Origin: Rhizobium sp. Q54
GTDB taxonomy: Bacteria > Pseudomonadota > Alphaproteobacteria > Rhizobiales > Xanthobacteraceae
DNA length: 64,000 nt
NCBI GenBank assembly: GCA_945907045.1
Contig: CAMDSH010000012.1
Coordinates: 1-64,000, forward strand
Direction: 5' to 3'
A program made the position numbers and the translations under genes. Under the pieces are notes generated by a model. That model had not been told where the DNA came from. It did not search any database and saw only the letters and a list, made by a program, of their open reading frames with translations. Each line of letters starts with the position of its first letter. The stretch's first letter is position 1. This document shows, in pieces, positions 54,624-64,000 of the stretch.

Positions 54624-54767
54624 ACCTGCCTCGGGGGGATTGCTGCGATCCGGCCAGCACGCGCAAACATCGGTGGCCGAAACTCTATCTGATTCCAGTG
54701 AATCTGATTGAAGGAAGTTTGCCGGGGCGGGGGAAATCCCTGTCCCTGATCATCCATCGGCCCGGCA

Positions 54768-55550
54768 TCAATAGATGCGCGACGGCACGGGGCTATAGGG
54801 CTGGGAGCTGCGCGGCGCCGGTTGCGGGGCCGTCTGTTGCGGGGCCACGGCCTGCGCAGGCGGCGGTGGAGCCGGAGCCGGTTGAGTCGCGGCGCCGGGC
54901 ATTATCTGCTGCACTCCCATTTGCGGCATTCCCGGAAGGAGGCCATCCGATTTGCCAGAGGGGGTGCCGCCAGCCTGGAACAAGCCCTGCACGCGGCCAC
55001 CTTGTCCCGGCTTGCCGGATTCGACCCGCGAGGTGCCGGTCGTGAGATCGACGATCAGGCGCTCGCCGCGCAGCACGTTCTGTCCCTGAGTCATGACGAC
55101 ATTGCCGGCGAGGGTGACCGTATTCGAGCGCATGTCGAACGCGCCGGTATCGCCGGTGACGGTCTGTTCCTTCTGCGTCACGACGACGCCGCCCTTCATT
55201 TCAAGCCGCTTGATCTGCTGCTTGCCGCCGGGCCCCGGAGTAGCGGCTTTCATGCCGGTATTGCTGGCCTCGTCCTGCTCGTAAAAAACCAGCAGCGACT
55301 TGCAACGCAATCCTGTGTCGCCCTGCTGCACGCGGACATTGCCGCTGAAGGTCGCGACCTTGTCCTTGTCGCGCACTTCCAGCGTCGCAGCTTCGATGTG
55401 CACCGGCTTGTCGCGGTTTTGCGAAAATCCCTGCAGCGCGTTCGGCGGGCCTTGCGAAGCTTGCGGCGCCTGCGCCATCGCGGCGGTGGGCGCGCAAATC
55501 ACGGCCGCGAACACCAGCAACGTCTGCGGATGAAACAATCGCCGGATCAT
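54768..55550 (-). CDS. lptA: LPS transport periplasmic protein LptA
   Basis: LptA forms the periplasmic bridge carrying LPS to LptDE. A signal peptide (LLVFAAVICAPTAAMAQ) precedes the OstA-like beta-jellyroll: KPVHIEAATLEVRDKDKVATFSGNVRVQQGDTGLRCKSLLVFY, VTGDTGAFDMRSNTVTLAGNVVMTQGQNVLRGERLIVDL. The C-terminal 70 residues are Pro/Ala/Gln-rich and unconserved. ATG 55550 overlaps the lptC stop (ATGA). Confidence 0.92.
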   Translation of the reverse strand: MIRRLFHPQTLLVFAAVICAPTAAMAQAPQASQGPPNALQGFSQNRDKPVHIEAATLEVRDKDKVATFSGNVRVQQGDTGLRCKSLLVFYEQDEASNTGMKAATPGPGGKQQIKRLEMKGGVVVTQKEQTVTGDTGAFDMRSNTVTLAGNVVMTQGQNVLRGERLIVDLTTGTSRVESGKPGQGGRVQGLFQAGGTPSGKSDGLLPGMPQMGVQQIMPGAATQPAPAPPPPAQAVAPQQTAPQPAPRSSQPYSPVPSRIY

Positions 55551-56293
55551 CGCTTCACATCCGGCCTGAGAACGGGAGATTTCGGTTCGGGCGCCTTGGC
55601 GCCGGGCAATGCTTCATCGTTGAGTATCAGCATCATCGACACGCCGCCGTCGAAGCGCACCAGATCGCCGGCGTCCGTCACTTCGAGCCGGTTGGCATTG
55701 AGCGTGCCGTTGAGCATTTCAAGTTCGACCGGCTTGTCGGAGACGATATTGCCCTTGCGGATATCCACCACGGCGACGCTCAGCCGCCCGCGATAGCCGG
55801 TCGAGGATGACAGCACGATATTTTCGCCGAGCGTGAGCATCTCGCCCTTGGCGTCGTACAGTCCGTTGACCGCCGACATTTCCATCAGGCTTTTGTCCTG
55901 CATCTCGATCTTGGCGTGGATGTCGCTCAGCTCAACCAGATCGGGCTTGGTGACGTCCTGCGCGGCGGCGCGGGCGGTCAATTCATAAGCTCTCGAGTCG
56001 CGCGTGTAGCCGGACAGCTTCGGCGATTCCATCGTGATGCGGGTGCCGGAGACCACTAGATCGCTCATCGAGACCGGCAGCTTCGAGAGCATGCGCATCG
56101 GGTTGAACCAGACCGCGAGGAACACCCCGGCGGCAACGAGCAAAACGCCGGCTGGAATCGCGATACGCAACACGCGCACCACCACGCTGTGGCGGACGGC
56201 GGAGCGGAACGCCCGGTCGCTGTCCCGGCGGCCCATGGTCCAATAGGTCCGCGTGCCGCGTGGATCGACCGGTGCTGCGCTTAAGTGGTTCAT
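55547..56293 (-). CDS. lptC: LPS export system protein LptC
   Basis: LptC is the membrane-anchored periplasmic component linking LptB2FG to LptA. A single anchor (VLRIAIPAGVLLVAAGVFLAVWF) follows a cytoplasmic N-terminus, then the jellyroll domain MSDLVVSGTRITMESPKLSGYTRDSRAYELTARAAAQDVTKPDLVEL. Length 248 aa. It is the first gene of lptC-lptA-lptB; the preceding 175 bp down to rnd contains a tandem 16-bp repeat and no gene. Confidence 0.92.
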   Translation of the reverse strand: MNHLSAAPVDPRGTRTYWTMGRRDSDRAFRSAVRHSVVVRVLRIAIPAGVLLVAAGVFLAVWFNPMRMLSKLPVSMSDLVVSGTRITMESPKLSGYTRDSRAYELTARAAAQDVTKPDLVELSDIHAKIEMQDKSLMEMSAVNGLYDAKGEMLTLGENIVLSSSTGYRGRLSVAVVDIRKGNIVSDKPVELEMLNGTLNANRLEVTDAGDLVRFDGGVSMMLILNDEALPGAKAPEPKSPVLRPDVKR

Positions 56294-56441
56294 GCTCAGG
56301 CCGGAGCCCGGTTCCGTGGCTTGCGCGCGATGAGAATCATTCTACGCCCCCTGCGCGCCCCAAGCCGCACCATGATGGGCGAATATGGCCCAGGCGCGGC
56401 GGATTTCGGCCTGTTTTTGCTCTTGGGACGGCGCCCCGGCA

Positions 56442-56473
56442 ATCGAAAACGCTTGAGATCGTAAACGCTTATG
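56442..56473. repeat. Tandem 16-bp imperfect repeat between lptC and rnd
   Basis: ATCGAAAACGCTTGAG is followed directly by ATCGTAAACGCTTATG. The second unit runs into the rnd stop codon. It is perhaps a small duplication. Confidence 0.5.
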
Positions 56474-57086
56474 ACGAATGCGCGAAGATATCCTCAGCGC
56501 CCCAGCCGGCCAGATCGAGCCGCACCCGATCCGGCAGGAAGCGGAAACAGGCCGCCGCCATTTCGGCGCGGCCTTCGCGCGCCAGCATGCCGTCGAGTTT
56601 TTCCCTGAGCGCGTGCAGATGCAGCACGTCGGAGGCGGCATAGGACACTTGCGCGTCAGTCAATTCATTTGCGCCCCAGTCGGAGGATTGCTGCTGCTTA
56701 GAAACCTCGATGCCGAGGATTTCGCGCGTGAGATCCTTCAGCCCGTGTTTGTCGCTGTAAGTGCGGGCAAGTTTCGAGGCGATCTTGGTGCAATAGACCG
56801 GTTCGCCCATCACGCCCAGCGCCTGATACAGCACGCCGAGATCGAAGCGGGCGAAATGGAAGATTTTGACGATCGACTTGTCGGCGAGCAGCTTCTTGAT
56901 GTTGGGCGCGGATACTTTACCGGCGGGAATCTGCACCACGTCGGCGGAACCATCGCCGGGCGACAACTGGACCACGCACAGCCTGTCGCGGTTGGGATCG
57001 AGCCCCATGGCCTCGGTATCGATAGCCACCGCTCCCTTGTAACGGGAGAGGTCGGGGAGATCGCCGCGATGCAGCCTGACGGTCAT
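56469..57086 (-). CDS. rnd: Ribonuclease D (3'-5' exonuclease), short form
   Basis: RNase D trims the 3' ends of tRNA precursors. The DEDDy exonuclease motifs are VAIDTEAMGL (Exo I), KIFHFARFDLGVLYQALG (Exo II) and TDAQVSYAASDVLHLHAL (Exo III, with Tyr). At 205 aa it lacks the HRDC domains of the E. coli enzyme, the common form in alphaproteobacteria. It lies directly upstream of lptC on the same strand, and 23 bp from tRNA-Leu. Confidence 0.93.
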   Translation of the reverse strand: MTVRLHRGDLPDLSRYKGAVAIDTEAMGLDPNRDRLCVVQLSPGDGSADVVQIPAGKVSAPNIKKLLADKSIVKIFHFARFDLGVLYQALGVMGEPVYCTKIASKLARTYSDKHGLKDLTREILGIEVSKQQQSSDWGANELTDAQVSYAASDVLHLHALREKLDGMLAREGRAEMAAACFRFLPDRVRLDLAGWGAEDIFAHSS

Positions 57087-57108
57087 GCGGTCTCACGGTC
57101 CGAATAAC

Positions 57109-57193
<85 letters not shown>

Positions 57194-57314
57194 TCGCGGC
57201 GATAGGTACGGAGGCCGTTTTGCGTTGTCAAATGAGGAACTGCGCCCCTATACAGCATAGGGGCGATCCTGTATTGCCCCGGCGCTAACTTCAATCGCCG
57301 GTTCCCGGACCAGC

Positions 57315-58286
57315 ATGACCGCACGATCCGCTTCCGAAACCCTCGTTACCGTCTATGGCGGCTCCGGATTCCTGGGCCGTCACGTGGTGCGCGCGCTGGC
57401 CAAGCGCGGCTATCGCATCCGGGTCGCCGTGCGCCGGCCCGATCTTGCCGGTCATCTACAGCCGCTCGGCCGGGTCGGCCAGATCCACGCCGTGCAGGCG
57501 AATTTGCGTTACCCGCGCTCGGTGGAATCCGCGGCGCGCGATTCGCAAATTCTCATCAATCTCGTCGGCATCCTGTTCGAGCGCGGACGCCAGCGCTTCG
57601 ATGCCGTGCAAACTTTCGGCGCCGAACAGGTGGCGCTTGCAGCTTCGGCGCACGGCGCGCGCATGATTCATGTCTCGGCCATCGGCGCCGATGAAAAATC
57701 CACATCGCTTTATGCGCGCTCGAAGGCGGCCGGCGAAAAGCTGGTGCTCTCGGCGCAACCGTCGGCGACGATTATCCGGCCTTCGATCGTATTCGGGCCT
57801 GAGGACGACTTCTTCAATCGCTTTGCCTCGCTGGCGCGTTTCATGCCGGCGCTGCCGCTCGTCGGCGGCGGCGCGACGCGCTTTCAGCCGGTGTTCGTGG
57901 GCGATGTCGCCACCGCCATCGCCGACACAGTCGATGGCAAGGCGCGCGCAGGCAAAATGTATGAGCTCGGCGGACCGGACGTGCGCAGCTTCAAGGAACT
58001 GATGCAATTCACGCTCGCCACCATCGAGCGGCAAAGGCTGCTGGTTCCGCTTCCCTTCGCGCTGGCGAAATTCAAGGCGGCGTTCCTGCAATATCTGCCG
58101 AAGCCGCCGCTCACGCCCGATCAGGTCGAGTTGCTGCGCACCGACAATGTCGTTTCAGACCTTGCCAAACGCGAGGGCCGCACGCTCGAAGGACTCGGCA
58201 TCGTGCCAACATCGTTTGCAGCCATCGTCCCGTCTTATCTCTGGCGCTTCCGCAAGACCGGCCAGTTCCGCGGCCGCGTGGCGTAA
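57315..58286 (+). CDS. NDUFA9-like complex I-associated NAD(P)-binding protein
   Basis: The protein is an extended SDR-like fold: TVYGGSGFLGRHVVRALAKRGYRIRVAVR at the N-terminus for dinucleotide binding, MIHVSAIGADEKSTSLYARSKAAGEKLV (Tyr-x3-Lys), and IIRPSIVFGPEDDFFNRFA. It matches the NDUFA9/NuoE-accessory family associated with complex I in alphaproteobacteria and mitochondria. Length 323 aa. lldD starts 10 bases after its stop, so the two are likely co-transcribed. Confidence 0.92.
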   Translation: MTARSASETLVTVYGGSGFLGRHVVRALAKRGYRIRVAVRRPDLAGHLQPLGRVGQIHAVQANLRYPRSVESAARDSQILINLVGILFERGRQRFDAVQTFGAEQVALAASAHGARMIHVSAIGADEKSTSLYARSKAAGEKLVLSAQPSATIIRPSIVFGPEDDFFNRFASLARFMPALPLVGGGATRFQPVFVGDVATAIADTVDGKARAGKMYELGGPDVRSFKELMQFTLATIERQRLLVPLPFALAKFKAAFLQYLPKPPLTPDQVELLRTDNVVSDLAKREGRTLEGLGIVPTSFAAIVPSYLWRFRKTGQFRGRVA

Positions 58287-58295
58287 GCGGACAGC

Positions 58296-59465
58296 ATGCC
58301 CGTCATCACCAATATCGAGGATCTGCGCCAGCTTGCGCGCCGGAAAATCCCGCGCGCGATTTTCGATTACGTCGACCGCGGTTCCTACGACGAGATCACG
58401 TATTCGGCCAATAGTTTCGAGTTGAAAGACATCCGCTTCCGCCAGCGCGTGCTGCTCGACGCCACCAAGCGCTCACTCGGCACGACGATGCTCGGCGAAC
58501 AGGTCTCGATGCCAGTGGCGATCGCCCCGACCGGTTTGACCGGGCTGGTACATGGCAATGGCGAAATTCTCGCGGCCCAAGCGGCGGAAGCCGCCGGCAC
58601 GCGCTATTGCCTCTCCACCATGTCGATCTGCTCGATTGAAGATGTGCGCGCCGCGACGAAGCAGCCGTTCTGGTTTCAGCTTTATGTTTTCCGCGACCGG
58701 AAATTCAGCGAAAGCGTGATCGCGCGTGCGCGCGCTGCCGGATGCACGGCGTTGTTCGTGACCGTCGATCTGCCGCTGCGCGGCCAGCGTCACGCAGATT
58801 TGAAAAACGGCCTGGAAGTGCCACCGAAGCTGCGCATGCGCAATCTGTTCGACATTGCCAGCAAGCCGGCGTGGGCGCTCAAAGTGCTGATGGGCAAGCG
58901 CAAGTCGTTCGGCAACATCGACGCTTACCTGAAAAGCAAAGGCGGCGTGTGGGCGGCGGGCCGCTGGGCCAACGACAATTTCGATTCGACGCTGAGCTGG
59001 CGCGACATCGAATGGGTGCGAAAGCTCTGGCCGGGCAAACTGGTCCTCAAGGGCATTCTCGATCCGGAAGACGCAAAGACTGCGGCGAAGGTCGGCGCCG
59101 ACGCCATCGTCGTCTCCAACCATGGCGGGCGGCAGCTCGACGGCGCGCCGGCGACTGTGACGGTTCTCCCGGATATCGCCGACGCAGTCGGCAATAAACT
59201 CGAAGTGCTTTTCGACGGCGGCGTGCGCTCCGGGCAGGACGTGCTCAAAGCGCTGGCGCTCGGCGCGCACGGCTGCATGATCGGCCGCGCTTATCTCTAC
59301 GGCCTCGGCGCGATGGGTGGAGCGGGCGTGAAAACCGCGCTCGACATCATCCGCAAGGAACTGGAAGTGAGCATGTCGCTCACCGGCGTGCGCGACGTGC
59401 GCAAAGTGAGCCGCGACATTCTCTACGGCGAAAATAAATCAGCGGCTCAGAAAAAGCGCAAATAG
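58296..59465 (+). CDS. lldD: FMN-dependent L-lactate dehydrogenase / alpha-hydroxy acid oxidase
   Basis: The enzyme oxidises L-2-hydroxy acids. [58 protein letters not shown], the catalytic [14 protein letters not shown] (His), [20 protein letters not shown] and [11 protein letters not shown] are canonical. Length 389 aa is close to LldD. It ends in a 27-bp tail-to-tail overlap with uppP. L-lactate is the most probable substrate, but related acids cannot be excluded. Confidence 0.93.
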   Translation: MPVITNIEDLRQLARRKIPRAIFDYVDRGSYDEITYSANSFELKDIRFRQRVLLDATKRSLGTTMLGEQVSMPVAIAPTGLTGLVHGNGEILAAQAAEAAGTRYCLSTMSICSIEDVRAATKQPFWFQLYVFRDRKFSESVIARARAAGCTALFVTVDLPLRGQRHADLKNGLEVPPKLRMRNLFDIASKPAWALKVLMGKRKSFGNIDAYLKSKGGVWAAGRWANDNFDSTLSWRDIEWVRKLWPGKLVLKGILDPEDAKTAAKVGADAIVVSNHGGRQLDGAPATVTVLPDIADAVGNKLEVLFDGGVRSGQDVLKALALGAHGCMIGRAYLYGLGAMGGAGVKTALDIIRKELEVSMSLTGVRDVRKVSRDILYGENKSAAQKKRK

Positions 59466-60290
59466 TCCGGCGGTGCCGATGACGATGCGCCACCATGCGA
59501 ACAGCGCGAAGCTGTGGCGCGAGACGTAACCGAGAAACGTCTTCACCACGATCCATCCGCAGATGAACGACATGATGAATCCAACCGCGATCACGAGCTT
59601 GTTCGCGCCGGTGAAATCCGCGCCGCTTTTGTAAAGCTCGTAGGCGAATGCGCCGATCATCGTCGGCATCGCCAGCCAGAACGAAAATTCCGCCGCCGAG
59701 CGCCGGTCGGCGCCGAACAGCATCGCGCCAACGATGGTCGCGCCCGAGCGCGAAACGCCCGGCACCATCGCAAGGCACTGGATGAAACCGACGCCGAGAT
59801 ACATCGGCAGCGTGAATTCGGTGGCGTCGTGAAAGCGCGCCTGCAGGTTCTTGCGATCCACCCACAGCAGCACGAAGCCGCCGAGAATGAACATGACGCA
59901 AACGACGCGCACGTCGAACAGTTTGGCTTTGATGAAGCTGTGCGCGAGCGCGCCGATTACCGCAGCGGGTATGAACGCCAGCAGCACGCCGATGACAAAA
60001 CGCGCCGCCGCCCATTGCGTGAACATCCCCGTCGCCAGCCGCAGCAGCCGGCCGAAATAGATCGTCAGCAGCGCCAGGATCGCGCCGAGCTGGATCAGGA
60101 TGGCGAAGGATTTGCCGAAGTCGTCGTCGCCGAAGCCGAGGAAGTGCTCCATCAGCAGCAGATGCCCGGTGGAGGAGACGGGCACGAATTCGGTCAGCCC
60201 CTCGACGATGCCGAGCACCGCCGCCTTGAACAGCTCGATATGCGCCGTAACGATGCCGAGAATGCTGGCCTTGATCGCATCGAAATTCAT
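59439..60290 (-). CDS. uppP: Undecaprenyl-diphosphatase UppP (BacA)
   Basis: UppP dephosphorylates undecaprenyl diphosphate so the lipid carrier can be reused in peptidoglycan synthesis. The motifs [23 protein letters not shown] and [19 protein letters not shown] carry the catalytic Glu, His, Ser and Arg residues; about eight hydrophobic helices are visible. Length 283 aa. Its last codons overlap the convergent lldD gene by 27 bp. Confidence 0.96.
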   Translation of the reverse strand: MNFDAIKASILGIVTAHIELFKAAVLGIVEGLTEFVPVSSTGHLLLMEHFLGFGDDDFGKSFAILIQLGAILALLTIYFGRLLRLATGMFTQWAAARFVIGVLLAFIPAAVIGALAHSFIKAKLFDVRVVCVMFILGGFVLLWVDRKNLQARFHDATEFTLPMYLGVGFIQCLAMVPGVSRSGATIVGAMLFGADRRSAAEFSFWLAMPTMIGAFAYELYKSGADFTGANKLVIAVGFIMSFICGWIVVKTFLGYVSRHSFALFAWWRIVIGTAGLFALFLSR

Positions 60291-60471
60291 CCGAAAGCTC
60301 CGGGGAGATCAGCCCGCTCAAGGGCTTGATATACATGCGGCCTTGCGCTTTTCGCGCAACCGCGCCGCCGGGGCAACGAAAAAGGCGGAGGTGCTCACAG
60401 GTTGCTCCGCGCGTCTGGCTCTCTCATAGTGTCCCCGTTTCGAGTCCCTCTGTCCGCCTGTCCGGCCTTCC

Positions 60472-61164
60472 ATGCTCACGCTGTTTCATCAATCGCTCTG
60501 CCCGCATTCGCGTTTCGTGCGCCTGGCGCTCGGCGAATACGGGCTCTCCGCGCGGTTGGTGGAGGAAAAATTCTGGGAGCGGCGCGAGGAATTTCTCATC
60601 CTCAATCCCGCGGGTACCATTCCCATGCTGATGGAATTGGGCCAGCCGCCGATTCCCGGCGCCATGATCATCGCCGAATATCTCGATGAGACGCGCGGCG
60701 CCGAGCGCGGCGAGGGCCGCCTGCTCCCCACGGGCGTCGGCCAGCGCGTCGAGGTGCGGCGGCTGGCGAGCTGGTTCAACGACAAGTTCCACGCCGAGGT
60801 GAGCGGCCCGCTGGTGAACGAGCGTGTGTTCAAGCGCTACATGCGGCTCGATGAAGGCGGCGGGCCGCCCGACACCGACGCCATGCGCGCCGCGCGCCAC
60901 AATATCCGCTATCATCTTGCCTATATCGGCTGGCTGGTGCGCACGCGCGATTGGCTCGCCGGCGACCGGCTGAGTTACGCTGATCTGGCCGCGGCGGCGC
61001 ATTTGTCCGCCGCCGATTACCTGGGCGATGTGCCGTGGAACGAAGACGAGGCCGCCAAGAGCTGGTACGCGCGGGTGAAGTCGCGCCCGGCGTTCCGTCC
61101 GCTGCTGGCGGACGCGGTGGCGGGCCTCCCGGCGGCGAAGACTTACGCCGATCTCGACTTCTGA
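60472..61164 (+). CDS. Glutathione S-transferase family protein
   Basis: The N-terminal thioredoxin-like domain is [22 protein letters not shown] with CPHS at the catalytic position, [12 protein letters not shown] (cis-Pro) and IIAEYLDET; the all-helical C-terminal domain has [27 protein letters not shown] (the N-capping motif). Cys rather than Ser/Tyr at the active site suggests an omega/beta-like class. Substrate is unknown. queG begins at its stop codon, so the genes are coupled. Confidence 0.92.
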   Translation: MLTLFHQSLCPHSRFVRLALGEYGLSARLVEEKFWERREEFLILNPAGTIPMLMELGQPPIPGAMIIAEYLDETRGAERGEGRLLPTGVGQRVEVRRLASWFNDKFHAEVSGPLVNERVFKRYMRLDEGGGPPDTDAMRAARHNIRYHLAYIGWLVRTRDWLAGDRLSYADLAAAAHLSAADYLGDVPWNEDEAAKSWYARVKSRPAFRPLLADAVAGLPAAKTYADLDF

Positions 61165-62282
61165 AAGATCCCGCCGAACTTAAAGCCGCGCTGGCGCAAA
61201 CCGCGCGCGAGCACGGCTTCGATACATTTGGCGTTACGCGGCCCGATGCGGTGCCGGAAGCAAAAGCGCGGCTTGAGAAATTTCTCGCCGACGGCGCGCA
61301 TGGCGACATGATCTGGATGGAGACAACGGCAGAGCGGCGCGGCTCGCCCAGCGCGTTGTGGTCCGAGGTGCGCTCGGTCGTCATGCTGGGAATGAATTAC
61401 GGGCCGGACAGCGATCCGCTCGCGATTCTGAAAAAGCGCGATCTCGGCGCTGTCTCGACCTACGCCAAGGGCGACGACTATCACGAACTCATCAAGTCAC
61501 GATTGAAGCATGTCGCGCGCTGGCTGGTAGCAGCGGGCGGCGGCGATGTGAAAGTGTTCGTCGACACCGCCGCCGTGATGGAAAAGCCCCTCGCCGCCGC
61601 GGCGGGTCTGGGCTGGCAGGGCAAGCACACAAATTTGGTGTCGCGCGAATTCGGCTCGTGGCTGTTTCTCGGATCGATTTTCACGACATTGGAACTGCCG
61701 CCGGATACGCCGGAGCCGGAGAGTTGCGGGAGTTGTCAGGCTTGTCTGGACATCTGCCCGACCGCGGCGTTCCCGGCGCCGTTCCAGCTCGATGCGCGGC
61801 GCTGCATTTCGTATCTCACCATCGAGCACAAGGGGCCTATCCCGCGCGATCTGCGTCCCCTGATGGGCAATCGCATTTACGGCTGCGACGATTGTCTCGC
61901 CGTCTGTCCGTGGAACAAATTCGCGCAACAGGGCCGCGAGGCGAAGCTGGCAGCGCGTGAAGTCTTGCGCGCGCCGAAGCTTGCCGAGTTGGCGCGGCTC
62001 GATGACGCGCAATTCCGCGCGCTGTTTGTAAAAACGGCAGTGAAACGCGCGGGCCGCGACCGTTTCGTGCGCAACGTGCTTATCGCCATCGGCAATTCCG
62101 GCAATGCTTCGCTCGCTGCGGAAGCCGAGCGGCGGTTGAAGGATGAATCGGCACTGGTGCGCGGCGCTGCGGTTTGGGCGCTGGGCCGTTTGCTGCCGCG
62201 TGATAAATTTATGGCGCTGGCAAAACAGCACGACGACAAAGATGCCAGCGTCGCCGAAGAATGGGCCGCCGCGCTGACTTAA
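61161..62282 (+). CDS. queG: Epoxyqueuosine reductase QueG
   Basis: QueG reduces epoxyqueuosine to queuosine in tRNA, using cobalamin and two [4Fe-4S] clusters. The N-terminus is [29 protein letters not shown], then GMNYGP, the catalytic region [26 protein letters not shown], clusters [16 protein letters not shown] and [13 protein letters not shown], and a HEAT-like C-terminus. The start is unclear: no ATG, GTG or TTG lies between GTG 61035 (deep inside the GST gene) and the conserved start; CTG 61161 overlaps the GST stop (CTGA) and is given here. Confidence 0.9.
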   Translation: MKDPAELKAALAQTAREHGFDTFGVTRPDAVPEAKARLEKFLADGAHGDMIWMETTAERRGSPSALWSEVRSVVMLGMNYGPDSDPLAILKKRDLGAVSTYAKGDDYHELIKSRLKHVARWLVAAGGGDVKVFVDTAAVMEKPLAAAAGLGWQGKHTNLVSREFGSWLFLGSIFTTLELPPDTPEPESCGSCQACLDICPTAAFPAPFQLDARRCISYLTIEHKGPIPRDLRPLMGNRIYGCDDCLAVCPWNKFAQQGREAKLAAREVLRAPKLAELARLDDAQFRALFVKTAVKRAGRDRFVRNVLIAIGNSGNASLAAEAERRLKDESALVRGAAVWALGRLLPRDKFMALAKQHDDKDASVAEEWAAALT

Positions 62283-63049
62283 AACTCCGCCACCGCCGCG
62301 AGCAGCCGCTCGATATCCTCGGGGCGCGACAGGCGATGATCGCCGTCCTTGATCAGCGTAATCGTCACATCGTCGCGCGCGAAGCGCGACACCAGTTCAA
62401 GCGCATGCCGCCACGGCACGTCCGGGTCCTGCACGCCTTGCAGGATGCGCACAGGACAGCCGGTCTCGATCAGACCATCGAGAAGAAGATGATTGCGGCC
62501 TTCTTCGATCAGATGGCGCGTGATGGCGTAAGGCTCGCTTGAATATTCCGAGGGCCGCTTCCATTCGCCTGTCAGCTCGATTTCTTTTTTGATCTCGGGT
62601 GAAAACTTTTTCCACATCAGCTCTTCGGTGAAATCGACCGCCGGCGCGATCAGCACCATCCCGGCGATGCTCGCCGATATTGTGCGTTTTGAAAGCTCTC
62701 GCGCCAGCAGCAACGCAAGCCAGCCGCCCATTGAGGAGCCGATGACCACCTGCGGCCCCTCGCACATTTGCGTAAACACCTGGGCGCTTTCTTCCAGCCA
62801 AAGCCCGATGGTGCCGTCGGTGAACGCGCCGCCGGATTCGCCGTGGCCGGAATAATCGAAACGCGTGCAGGCGCGGCCCTGAGCAGCCGCCCAGTCGTCG
62901 AGCGCGGCGGCCTTGGTGCCCTGCATGTCGGATTTGAACCCGCCGAGCCAGAACAGGCCGGGGGCTGCGCCCGCGCGCTGACGAACGGCGATAGTCCGCG
63001 CCTTCGGACCCTTTCCTACGTTGAGCGATTTGAGGCTAGACTCAGCCAT
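62279..63049 (-). CDS. Alpha/beta hydrolase
   Basis: The 256-residue protein has the nucleophile elbow [60 protein letters not shown] near the N-terminus, an acid in [21 protein letters not shown], and the final His in [18 protein letters not shown]. It resembles small bacterial esterases/peptidase-like hydrolases. The track ORF (551 aa) extends to 63934 across a divergent gene; ATG 63049 is the realistic start. Its stop overlaps the queG stop region by 4 bases, tail to tail. Confidence 0.88.
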   Translation of the reverse strand: MAESSLKSLNVGKGPKARTIAVRQRAGAAPGLFWLGGFKSDMQGTKAAALDDWAAAQGRACTRFDYSGHGESGGAFTDGTIGLWLEESAQVFTQMCEGPQVVIGSSMGGWLALLLARELSKRTISASIAGMVLIAPAVDFTEELMWKKFSPEIKKEIELTGEWKRPSEYSSEPYAITRHLIEEGRNHLLLDGLIETGCPVRILQGVQDPDVPWRHALELVSRFARDDVTITLIKDGDHRLSRPEDIERLLAAVAEF

Positions 63050-63139
63050 GATGCGACTCGCGCAAACAACTCTCTGCCGGATTGTTTCGCCGCAAGACAC
63101 CCCTGAATGCAAGGGGCTGGCGGCGACGGGTTTGCGATC

Positions 63140-64000
63140 ATGAACCCCGCCACCGCACGGGCCAAGCCGCGCACGCTCGCCGGCGCGACCATTCTGCAAA
63201 TCGTACCGGCGCTGCGTGACGATCTCGCCGGTCACGCCGCGATCGATATTGCATTGACCCTGCTGCAATCGGGCGCGCGCGCCATCGTCGCCGGCGAAGG
63301 CGGGCCGCTGGTAGGCGAGCTGCGCGCCTTCGGCGGCGAGTGGCTGCCGTTCAAGAACGACACCGTCAATCCGCTGCAGCTGCGGCGCAACGCGAATTTT
63401 CTGGAAAAATACATCCCGTCCGAGCGCATCGACATCGTGCACGCGCAAAGCGCTGGCGCGGCGTGGAGCGCAATCTCCGCCACCGACCGCCAGCCGGTCT
63501 GGCTGGTGACATCGTTCCCCGACCGTCTGGCGGCGGATTCCTGGCTGCAAAACATGTATCGCGGCTCGCTGGCGCGCGGCGACCGCGTCATCGCGCCGTC
63601 GAGCTTCGTCTCGCTCGCCATGATCGCGCGTTATAAAATTCCGCCCGAGCGCGTCACCGTCATCCCGCGCAGCGTCGATACGGCGGCGTTCAGCCCGGCG
63701 ATGGTGCCGCCCGAACGAATCGGCGCGCTCCGCCGCGCCTGGGGAATTGTCCCCAACATGCGCGTTGTGCTTTGCCCCGGCCGCATTGCGCCGTGGAACG
63801 GACAGATGACGCTGGTCGATGCCGCGCGGATGATGGCGGGCGCGGGCGATCGCAATATCGCCTTCGTGCTCGCGGGAGATGACCGCGCACAGCCGAATTA
63901 CACGCGCGACATCCTCAAGCGCGCGCGGGCGCACGGCGTCGACACGCTGTTCCGCCTGATCGGCCGTTGCCCAGACATGCCGGCCGCGTTCGCCGCCGCG
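63140..64000 (+). CDS. Glycosyltransferase family 4 protein, 3'-truncated by the window edge
   Basis: The frame is open to the end of the window, so the track does not list it. MNPATARAKPRTLAGATILQIVPALRDDLAGHAAIDIALTLLQSGARAIVAGEGG begins a GT-B fold; HAQSAGAAWSAI, APSSFVSLAMIARYKIPPERVTVIPRSVDTAAFSP and LCPGRIAPWNGQMTLVDAARMM belong to the GT4 family (RIAPWNGQ replacing the usual RLxxxKG). It probably acts in LPS or exopolysaccharide synthesis. 287 codons are visible. The hydrolase gene is divergent, 90 bp away. Confidence 0.88.
   Translation, partial: MNPATARAKPRTLAGATILQIVPALRDDLAGHAAIDIALTLLQSGARAIVAGEGGPLVGELRAFGGEWLPFKNDTVNPLQLRRNANFLEKYIPSERIDIVHAQSAGAAWSAISATDRQPVWLVTSFPDRLAADSWLQNMYRGSLARGDRVIAPSSFVSLAMIARYKIPPERVTVIPRSVDTAAFSPAMVPPERIGALRRAWGIVPNMRVVLCPGRIAPWNGQMTLVDAARMMAGAGDRNIAFVLAGDDRAQPNYTRDILKRARAHGVDTLFRLIGRCPDMPAAFAAA

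Noticed and set aside
63050-63934. Upstream 295 codons of the 551-aa minus ORF
   Set aside because: They are antisense to the divergent glycosyltransferase; the hydrolase fold begins at ATG 63049.

Overview
The window is a gene-dense, GC-rich chromosomal segment of an alphaproteobacterium, most likely in Rhizobiales near Bradyrhizobium/Xanthobacteraceae. The evidence is an Irr regulator with the GCPWHD heme motif, a DivL-type kinase with Tyr in the H-box, an AccD and a MoeB-like protein without their usual zinc cysteines, a class II (CP4-like) AroA, and nested GTCAT...ATGAC intergenic palindromes. Almost everything is core housekeeping. I see no prophage, IS transposase, CRISPR array or biosynthetic gene cluster. 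Both ends cut genes: infB lacks its 5' end and a glycosyltransferase lacks its 3' end.

Layout. 1-6.6 kb (+): infB-rbfA-truB-rpsO-pnp, translation and RNA decay. 6.6-7.3 kb: a lower-GC island between two copies of the same terminator, holding an unlisted 59-aa gene on the minus strand behind a folded leader. 7.3-10.2 kb (-): fabA-fabB-fabI and a 52-aa membrane protein. 10.4-13.9 kb: irr, an SH3 protein, a 2-hydroxyacid dehydrogenase, a small secreted protein and a MoeB-like E1. 14-18.3 kb: a periplasmic degenerate trypsin-like protein, enoyl-CoA hydratase, an orphan Bug binding protein, mutM. 18.4-23.1 kb (+): ubiE-ubiB-coaBC-dut and an Rrf2 regulator; CoaBC carries an N-terminal ribbon-helix-helix domain behind a palindromic operator-like site. 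23.2-35.2 kb (+): divL, a tsaE-amgK fusion, murU, addB, addA, trxA (cell-cycle control, t6A synthesis, wall recycling, recombination).

35.2-46.4 kb (-): folC, accD, trpA, a small membrane gene, trpB, trpF, lapA, ihfB, sppA, rpsA, cmk, aroA. 46.5-50.1 kb: a TIGR02300 protein, tRNA-Ala(GGC) followed by a GIY-YIG nuclease gene between 24-bp direct repeats, a SleB-like wall hydrolase, an enolase-superfamily enzyme. 50.1-51 kb (+): hsp20 and a DUF1150 gene behind a heat-shock-type promoter. 51-57.2 kb (-): ptsN, a short hpf, rpoN, lptB, lptA, lptC, rnd, tRNA-Leu(CAG). 57.3-64 kb: NDUFA9-like protein, lldD, uppP, a GST, queG, an alpha/beta hydrolase and the partial glycosyltransferase.

Many neighbours overlap by 4 bases (ATGA/GTGA), indicating translational coupling: ubiE-ubiB, coaBC-dut, tsaE/amgK-murU, addB-addA, trpF-trpB-small gene, aroA-cmk, lptC-lptA. 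The three observations I rate highest are the structured-leader microgene (6680-7023), the RHH-CoaBC fusion with its three-half-site operator (20713-20738), and the repeat-flanked GIY-YIG cassette behind tRNA-Ala (47066-47473). All functional statements come from reading the sequence; no database search was run.
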